This document shows, in pieces, positions 56,704 through 64,000 of a stretch of 64,000 bases of DNA. Source of the DNA: Calvatia gigantea. Taxonomy: Eukaryota; Basidiomycota; Agaricomycetes; Agaricales; Lycoperdaceae. A model generated the notes under the pieces. The model was given only the letters and a program-made list of their open reading frames with translations. It ran no database searches and was not told the origin of the DNA. The stretch covers positions 1,054,001 to 1,118,000 of the forward strand of contig JACAAK010000004.1 of assembly GCA_025093985.1 (NCBI GenBank), read 5' to 3'. Positions within the stretch are counted from its first letter, which is position 1, and each line of letters starts with the position of its first letter. A program made the translations under genes and the position numbers.

Positions 56704-59700
56704 AAATCCCCGAAGGGCTTGAGCGTTGGATCAGAGATATATGCTTGCTCTTGAATTCCAGTCTTTCGTCTATTGGGGATTTCTCTGCATTCATTGCTTG
56801 GATGTCAAGTGCAGAGAGCTTTTCGGGTTGATTTGGGAGGCTGCACCCGGAGTAATTCCTGGAAGCTTGGAGTTGTCTATAGTAAACTTACTTCTCTTGT
56901 AAATGTTTAGACTAGTAATCTTGTCATGGTCGATTTCTGCTTTTTCTGAAAAAGTCCCTATTGTCAGGTAGTCTCCCATAACTTGTATCTTTCGAAATTT
57001 TAATTCTATTCTCGCTTAATCTAAGTTCAAGGGTGATCACACACTGTCTTCCATTTCTGTTTTTACGTATCAAATTTCTCTTTGTCCACTCCACCTGAGA
57101 GCGTTTGCCCAATGTCTTGAGCCAGGCATAATGAATGCCCCTGCTTCCGTGGACAATTAATATGGCTACACGTTCATCTTCTCAAGGGCTATTAGAAGCT
57201 GCTAAAGTAGTGATTTCAGTCCATGAAACTAGTCATTATAAACCGAAAAATGCTGAATGTCGAAACCATTACCCCACAAAGTAATCATTGAAGAAGTTCA
57301 GGTTTTAAATGCTGCCCATCTATAGTAAACACATCCAACATTCTATCCCTCGCAGTTGGCCCATCAGCATCAACAACTGATATGAAGTTTAAAACCAGAT
57401 TGTCTGACTTGTGTTAAGAATCTCGAGTTGGAATATTCTGAACCAGAGAATGCTCTAGTTCATGGCAGCATCCCCTGTGATGCCAGCAGGAACCTCATTA
57501 GCTTATCATCCACCCTGAAGAGTGGCTCGAATTGAATGTCCAACAATAAGGGTTGATTCACCTTATAGATAAGAAGTCATGTAGTGATAGGAGCATAATG
57601 CCTATGTGGATATCAAACAATCCAGCCCCAAGTATTTGTTTATCCACGATAGTTACACTGGTTACCCAGCAAAGAGCGGCAATTCATTGCCTAATGTAAG
57701 ATTATGAAAGTTAAGTATGTTATTTCGAGGTGCAGTCTATTACAATTTGGCTACCACTTGCCGTCTTCTTCAACGGTTAGGTCGAAAATCCCATAGGCTC
57801 AGCAAGAAGGCCGCCAATGCTTATCTGAATTCCATCTTGCTTTGGGAGACTGAAGCCTATTAGGTGTCAAGTTAATTTCCCCATTTTTATTCACTCCTAC
57901 CATAATTCCTCCACCTTGTTTCAGCCTAGGTGTTCAGAATCTCAATATTGTGGGAGAGCTCACCTTTAATGGACAAAACAGTTTAATTTTCTTTCAATAG
58001 ATAGTCTTTTTCTAAGATACGTGGTCCCCTGTATTTGGTATGCTTAACCACCTCATTCTCCTTCCCTTACTCACCCTCAAGTCTTAGCCTAAGTTGCAAC
58101 CTAAGGTTTACTCAGATTAAGGTCATAACACACTGACTCATACCTGTTTACTACATAATTCTCTCATCTCTTATCCATAGTAGGGATATAACCTGGTAGT
58201 ACCATGTATTCCTTAGGTTATTTTGTAACACTTCCTAATCTTACTTGTCTATAAGGCTTAACAATCTTGGGTTATGATATTTAGTCAGCTTCCAGCAAGC
58301 ACATTGCACAAGGAGAATGAAGTCTGCCAAGTCATTGAGATCCTTATATTCCTAGGTATAATTGAACTGTCGTGAGTGGAGATGATGCCAATTGTGAATA
58401 AGGAAATGTACATTTAAAGATTTCTGTACAATGCAAGTTCATAGGGAGGCAATCTGACAATATGAGGGACAATTCTGCCAAAAATGTGAAACAATGACAC
58501 ATAGAGAACACTAAAATAGCTAGCTACCTTTGCTACAAGATAATCAATTTAAGCAAAACACACTCATCCCGCATAACACAAGTTAAAAATTCCACCACCA
58601 ATTCCCTAACTCACCCTATTATCATACAACCAAAGCACACTATTCCATTCCATACCCTTCCACGGTAAACGATTGATTTGACTCATTTTACCAAATAACC
58701 TACAGTCCCAGGGTCTTCTTTATGTAAAAATGCTTAACCTTGCTACTCTTATGGCAGCAGTAAGTTTAGCTTTCGCTTTCTAAGCAATGATTCAGCTTTT
58801 CATGTGCCCTGGCAGTTGGGGATAAGCTGAGTAGTCACTTTGAACCGATACGCAGATGGGTGATATTATTTGCGAGAGGTGATGAGGCGAACAGAATAGT
58901 GGATATCAGAGGGAGAAAGTTTAGATGGGTGGCCACCAACAGATTTGGAAAGTGTTGATCTATGTTTGGAGCGAATCCTAGAAATAGTACTGACTCCCAG
59001 ACCAGTAATAGAAGCAATATGATGAGCATATTTCCTTGGTCCAGGTAAGAGAGGACTCTATTGGTCTGAGTAGAGGAAAGAGAGCGCATATAGTTTGTAA
59101 GTAATAGTGGGGAGTTAATTTGCACCTGAGAATAAGCACATCCATTTATACATCACCCTACATGGTCACATGATTTTATTTGTATTTATTTGATTGCAAT
59201 AAACGAAGTCATGTGCTCAGAATTTCTTGTTGGGCTCTTAGACTAGGCATACTACTACAGGAAGGTTCAAATTTACCAACTAGGCTTTCCCAGCTTTTAG
59301 GAGCAATTCTCAACAGAAAAGCTTCCATTAACTACCAGGATCAAACCTTGTGAGCCTTCATAATAACGGCTGGACAGGCCTTTCCTCTTGGGTAACTGTA
59401 CATAGGGACTTGGAGTTCTCCTTGAGTTAGTGTCTGGTCTGAGTTGGCAGTTTTTGAATGGATTCGCCTGTTCTTGGATAAGGGTTCCTGGTAGGAACTG
59501 CTTCTGCTGTTGGGTTTGCTCCAGGTTCTGGTGATGTTCTGGTTTCGTAATAGGTCGGTTTCTTTTATCCGTTTCGGGTTTCTTTATCATTAGTGACTCA
59601 TTTTGGTTGTATTATCCTGGTTGTTTGGACCATTCTGGCTTGTTGTTTGTTCTCCGATAAACAGTCCTGCAAAGTGAGGTGGGGATCTACCAAATTTTAT

Positions 59701-60374
59701 GGTTTAGTCTGTGACCTTAGGTTCGAACTTGGCTAAGGCTGGGTGAGTAAAGGAGAACAGTTAAATACCAAATACAAGAAGTAGGTATCTATGGAAGTTT
59801 AACGGGTTCCAGGTAATCGGTGGGGTAACTAACCAGGAACGGTCTCCATGGGACTGAGGAGTCAATACTCAGACTGCGCGGTCAACAGTGAAATGTGGAT
59901 TGAATGAAGAAAGTATGACTATATCACCAAGCTTGACTAAGGTTTAGCCTTTAATTAGAAGAAGACCTCAGGATTACTTGTGAATGAGCTGATTTCAAGA
60001 TAATTGATGAACCCTGTACTTGGATCCAAGTGTAACAGTGCATTAGGTTGACTAATAAGGGTGAATCTTAGAGAGTACCTGAGGTTCTGTGTCTTGTTAA
60101 CTTCTTAGATAAGAGACACAAGTTGCACTTTTTACAGTGTAACTTGACTTTACTCTTCTTAGCAAAGGTAGTTAGCTATTCTAGTGTTCTCTACATGTCA
60201 TTGTTTTACATTATTTTGCAGAATAATATTAATTAATTAATAACTCCCCCAAAACAAAGGATTACATAATCATACTTTGCATATGATTAGATAAGATACT
60301 GGACTATCTACAATTAAATTAGGAAGTGCACAGCCACAGTAGTCCTTGAGTTATGAGCTGATCTTCTGAAAAGT
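56704..60374. mobile_element. 3.7-kb insertion splitting the family-2 element; nested LTR fragments
   Basis: The family-2 gag ends at 60,375 and pol resumes near 56,750, so this block is foreign or rearranged. Seen inside: a family-1-like LTR piece on the opposite strand at about 58,023-58,131 (rc of TGTTATGACCTTAA...); a related but different LTR at about 59,696-59,990 (ttatggtttagtctgtgaccttagg...) with the same leader gcaaagtgaggtggggatctacc, followed on minus by a gag-like start (59,590-59,297); and the inverted repeat with 53.2 kb. Long stretches (57.1-58.0, 58.2-58.8 kb) hold nothing I recognise. Confidence 0.65.
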
Positions 60375-62255
60375 TCAAAACATTGGAACGGTTTTGTCCC
60401 TTACTGTAGGAGGTGGTTTTTCCTTGGATAGGTTTGGGTCAGGATTTGGACAATTGCTAATAAGGTGTCCAAATTTCCCGCAACCTATGCATTTCCCAGC
60501 TTTATAGCGAGCGACTTGCTCAGCAGTAAATACAGCATTTAATTGTAATTCCGGGTCATCCAAGTCGTAGCCTTCATGAGTGTAGTCTTGCTCTGGAGGA
60601 TATAGTTCTTCGTCTTCGTAAGGCGGTTCATAGGGGTCTTGAGGTTCTGCCAGTACTTCGTGTATGGTTCGTGCAGGTTGGCGATTTGGTTGAAAACGAG
60701 TGTGGTAGGTTGGTTGGAAACAGGGTGGTTGGTAGGGAGTTGGGTTTCAAGGGAAGTTTCTAGGCCACATTGCGTCGGCTTGACGATTGACTGAGTCTCG
60801 TCGTACTGCATCGGTATACCATTCAGCAATGGTTTCGGGTGGTCCTTCTTTTCTAGTCCATACTTCTCTTGCGAGATTAGGATTGAGTCCTCGTTTATAT
60901 TGTTCAATTAATGCTTCATTGTCTTGAATTCCTCCGATAGATGCAAGGCGTTGGAATTCAAGATTAAAGTCTGCTGCTGAGGACTTATTTTGCTTCAATT
61001 CGTACCATTGCCTTCGCGCAGTGATTTGTTCATCTACTGGAGTGAAATGTTTCAAGATTTCAATTTCGAATTCTTCGAAGGTAGAGTATCTCCAAGGGAT
61101 GGGTTTTCCACGGGCATCGGTAATTCGGCTTTTGTAATATTGTTCAGACCAGGATCCGGCTTTCCCTTCGACCATAAGGCCGAGGACGAATCTGATCTGT
61201 CGCTGGTCATCCGTAAATGCTCTAGGGTTCATTTCGAGATAGTTTTTGACTAGTATCCACCAGGTTTTAAATCGGGGGTTTGTTCCATCGAAGTTTGGTG
61301 GCTTTTGTCCGATTTCTTTCGAATTCCCATCGTTTCCTACAAATTGAATGGCTGGAGTACGATGTCTTCGTCGACCTCCTCCTTCTCTTCCAATGGAGAA
61401 AGAGGACGGAGTGAATGAACCATGGCTGGAGTTTCGTGAAGAGGGAGGGGAGGGAGAGGGTGCTCTTCCTTGTTGACCTCTACGGGGAGGATCTTCTCCA
61501 GGTGTTCTTCGTCGTCCAATTCCGAAGATGGGAGTTGTAGCTCCTGATCGAGGTGGTGGTTGGTCGGTTGGCTCATTATTTGTTTCAGTTTGCATTTGAG
61601 TGGAAGTAGCCATGCCTTCGATTTCTGGATGAATTGGTTTTTGTGATTCAAAACCCGGGATATCTGGGTATTCGAGGGTGTCTGGAGTGTATATAAGATG
61701 GGTTCCTTCTCGATTGAGGACGTCTTGGAAGTCAGATGGATGTTCGGGCAGCTGATGGAATGTCTCGTTGTCTTCGTCGTCTTCAAGGACGGATGGTAAG
61801 ATGTGGGGGTTTTCGATTCCGAATTGGGAAGGGGATACGGCTCTGGATGGTGTCTGTGGCGGTGACTCTTGAGGTGGACCTTGCTCGGGCGAATCGGGTC
61901 GAAAATAGTTGAATTTGCCACTTTGTGTTGGTTTTGGTGGTTCAGGCTCAGTGGATTTTCTAGTAGGTGCTGGTAATTCTTGTAGTAGTTTCGGTTTTTG
62001 TGATCTAGTGCGTGGGGTATGATAAATCCTTTCTAGGAATGGTGCAGAAGGTCCTTCTGGTTGATGAGTTTGTTTAGGCAGGGGAGTAGTAGGAGACTCG
62101 AATGAGTGTTGGGTTGGTGTATGGAATGATCGTTCTGGAGATGAGGAAGGAGGGTGTAAGGGACGTTTCCCTTTTCGCGACGTGGTGAAGAAAGACAGAT
62201 AGCGGTAGCCAGGCCCGCTCTTCTCGACGCTACTTGGCGGAGGACAGATAAACAA
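60375..62255 (-). pseudogene. Ty3/Gypsy family-2 Gag with one in-frame TGA
   Basis: ORF 62,255-60,747 (502 codons): a long Pro/Ser/Thr-rich N-terminal region, then the gag core PPNFDGTNPRFKTWWILVKNYLEM, GKAGSWSEQYYKSR, EFEIEILKHF and AADFNLEFQRLASIGG. After TGA at 60,747 the same frame continues without a stop through YEPPYEDEELYPPEQDYTHEG to the zinc knuckle CIGCGKFGHLISNC, ending at 60,375. The TGA is probably a mutated Trp codon, though stop-codon readthrough cannot be excluded. The region 60,375-60,563 holds the knuckle. Confidence 0.85.
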
Positions 62256-62402
62256 GTCAGTGGACCCGAAGTTCCACTCTTCTTAACCCTATTACCGGGA
62301 AGGCTTCTCAACGTCAACTGGACGGAGGGATAATCGGCAGAAGCTGGCCGTAAGAGACTGGAGTCATATAGAAACGAGAGAAAGGAGGTGAGGTTATTCT
62401 TA

Positions 62403-63025
62403 TGTTACGTGCGTTACCTTACTTTGCAACCGGGCCCGGATCGTCTCCACTCAGGGAGAGGTTCAACGCTATAGCCCAGGAGTATTCGACAAGTCTCAAT
62501 GACTTCTGTGCAGGCTTCGGATCACTCCCTCGAGTAGAAGCTCGCAATTGCCTGAGAAGTCCGAGTTAAATGTCACTGCAGTCCCCAAGGTTGTTAGCCT
62601 TGTAGCAGACGAGCGAAGATAAGGAAGCTTGTTACTAGAATAACCTAAAGTGATACAAAGTACTACTTAAGGTTTATATACTAGCTGCGAATAGGAGATG
62701 AGAGATTACGTAGTAAGTAGATATGAGTCAATGAGAACTACTACGGGTTAATTGGTAATCTAAGGAATCATAGGGATAGGTGAATTGAATAGAAGGACGA
62801 GTACGAGTCATAAGAAGATGGAGTCAGGTAAAGAGAAGTACGATGATGGGAAAGATGAAGGTGAAACAGGAACATGATTCCGAATGAATCATAAGAAGCA
62901 AAGGTAGAAGTACATGTGATAAATAAATAAAGAACGGACCGGGGTATACAAGAAAAAATGGAAAGTCCATACGGAAGGTTAATACGTTAGTGCGGAGAGT
63001 CCGGGGGTGTGGTAAGTTCGTAACA
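62403..63025 (-). repeat. Gypsy family-2 5' LTR (623 bp)
   Basis: On + it begins TGTTACGTGCG and ends GTTCGTAACA, giving the 6-bp inverted termini TGTTAC/GTAACA. It lies just upstream (minus sense) of the family-2 gag start at 62,255, and immediately right of it (63,026 onward) the sequence is family-1 gag. CpG-rich compared with family-1 LTRs. No second copy is in the window, so age cannot be read from LTR divergence. Confidence 0.78.
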
Positions 63026-63553
63026 TTCTCTGTCTAAGATTTGTGGGGCCTTCATGGCTGTATAGGCTCCTGCTGTTCCTCTTTTCAGCCTGGCTAAGAC
63101 TGCTATAGCCTTGTCATCTGCTGAGACTATTTTATTGAATTTCATGAAAAGTGTCATTGCTCTCCACCAATCATCAAATTTGGTGTGGGTGCTGTCAAAA
63201 AACCCCAGGTCCAGCACTAAGCCTTTCCCACTGGGCATTGTTGCAGGCACTACTGCATTGTCAGTCATATCAGAGCCAGTTTCTGATTCTGTTTCATCTG
63301 AGCTTGATTCATCTGATTTCTCCTGTTCTGGGTTCTCCTGATGGGTTAACTCTTCCTCTGCTAGGTTGAGTTTGTTTAGAAGTTCTGATAGCACTTCTTC
63401 TTCTGCTGGGTTTGCTCTGGGTTCATTGTGTGTTCCTCTAGTTGGTTCCTCAGGTACTTTAGGGTTTCCTGTTTCTTCTTCATCTGATGTTTCAGATTCG
63501 TTGTCAGTGACTTCAAGATTCAGTTCTCTATATTTGTCTGGGTTCGAGCTCAT
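63026..63553 (-). pseudogene. Family-1 Gag, 5' part, second copy, interrupted by the family-2 LTR
   Basis: Almost identical to 48,394-48,918: starts at the same MSSNPDKYRELNLEV and differs by single residues (NPKVPEE, an extra Glu in AEEEVLSEL, NKLNL). The match ends at ILDRE, where the LTR at 63,025 begins. The ORF runs on artificially into the LTR to 62,987. Confidence 0.85.
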
Positions 63554-63636
63554 ATACTAGCTCCTGGGTTATCTTGTTTTGTTCAGGCCTGTTTCAGCCT
63601 ATTCCTTGCAAGGTGAGGTGGGGATGCTTAACCAAA

Positions 63637-63941
63637 TGTTATGACCTTAGTCTATTAGGACCTCAGGTTACAGCTTAGGCTAAGTCTTGAGGGTGAGTAA
63701 GGGGAGAGAACAAGAGTGGTTAAGTGTACCAAATACAGTGGATGTATGTACACTTAAATACAGGGAGCCATCCAGTTGAATGGATGGAGCAACTATGTGA
63801 AACGTCCAATCAGGTTAGCGTAGTAGTTAACACAAGTCATAGATGGAGATCACTCAACAGGAATAGATGAAACAGATATGCTAACAGTACAGAAATGCAG
63901 ACAAGGATGGAGTATGATTTGATCAGTAGAAAACCATAATA
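63637..63941 (-). repeat. Gypsy family-1 LTR, third copy
   Basis: 305 bp, near-identical to 49,002-49,306, with gag on its left and on its right the zinc-knuckle leader aggagaacccatggagat, exactly as at 49.3 kb. The last ~59 bases of the window (63,942-64,000) repeat 49,307-49,365, so a second plus-strand Gypsy fragment continues past the edge. Confidence 0.88.
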
Positions 63942-64000
63942 GGAGAACCCATGGAGATAGGAAGCAGATGCCACATCTTTAATGACAAAGGAGAACTGAA

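Noticed and set aside
58835..59125. Hydrophobic 96-codon minus ORF
   Set aside because: No start context, no family resemblance, lies among LTR fragments.
1..64000. CRISPR arrays, bacterial-type operons, rRNA genes
   Set aside because: None seen; gene structure is that of a fungus with many introns.

Overview
The window looks like the genome of a mushroom-forming basidiomycete (Agaricomycetes). Protein genes are cut by many short GT-AG introns of about 47-90 nt. The gene families are ones expanded in that group: NACHT NTPases, BTB/POZ proteins, and DUF6534 seven-helix membrane proteins. The repeats are Ty3/Gypsy and Ty1/Copia retrotransposons. This assignment rests on family content and intron style only.

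Layout. 1-650: broken NACHT fragment running off the left edge. 3.1-10.9 kb: single-copy genes on +: a BAHD-like acyltransferase, an alpha/beta hydrolase with two frame breaks, a Pho80-type cyclin, and the COMPASS WD40 subunit Swd1/RbBP5 with two frame breaks. 11.5-14.4 kb: two BTB genes on -. 14.2-30.2 kb: an old tandem segmental duplication of about 7.95 kb, each unit holding two DUF6534 genes (+) followed convergently by the mitochondrial tRNA-modification GTPase MSS1 (-) and the ERG27 3-keto-sterol reductase (-). Both unit boundaries lie inside genes, so unit 1 has a truncated ERG27 and unit 2 a truncated BTB. 29.6-32.4 kb: intact ERG27 and ketopantoate hydroxymethyltransferase (PanB/ECM31). 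33-38.8 kb: two more DUF6534 copies in inverted orientation, one intact (E) and one decayed (F). Most DUF6534 copies are followed by a remnant of the MSS1 last exon, often with bits of BTB exons. This suggests the DUF6534 genes spread from the MSS1 locus.

38.8-64 kb: nested retrotransposons. A degenerate Copia element, which appears to interrupt DUF6534 copy F, is broken by an old CpG-poor Gypsy family with ~305-bp LTRs. One copy of that family is on - and one on +. Its members carry an unrecognised third ORF after the chromodomain. A younger, CpG-rich Gypsy element (623-bp LTR, gag, 860-codon pol) sits in an old gag and is itself split by 3.7 kb of other sequence.

The cellular genes do not form one pathway. 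The coherent story is structural: an intragenic tandem duplication, serial spread of a membrane-protein family together with its neighbour's tail, and methylation-like CpG decay where retrotransposons took over. Several conserved genes carry single-base frame breaks, so assembly consensus errors must be weighed against real pseudogenization.
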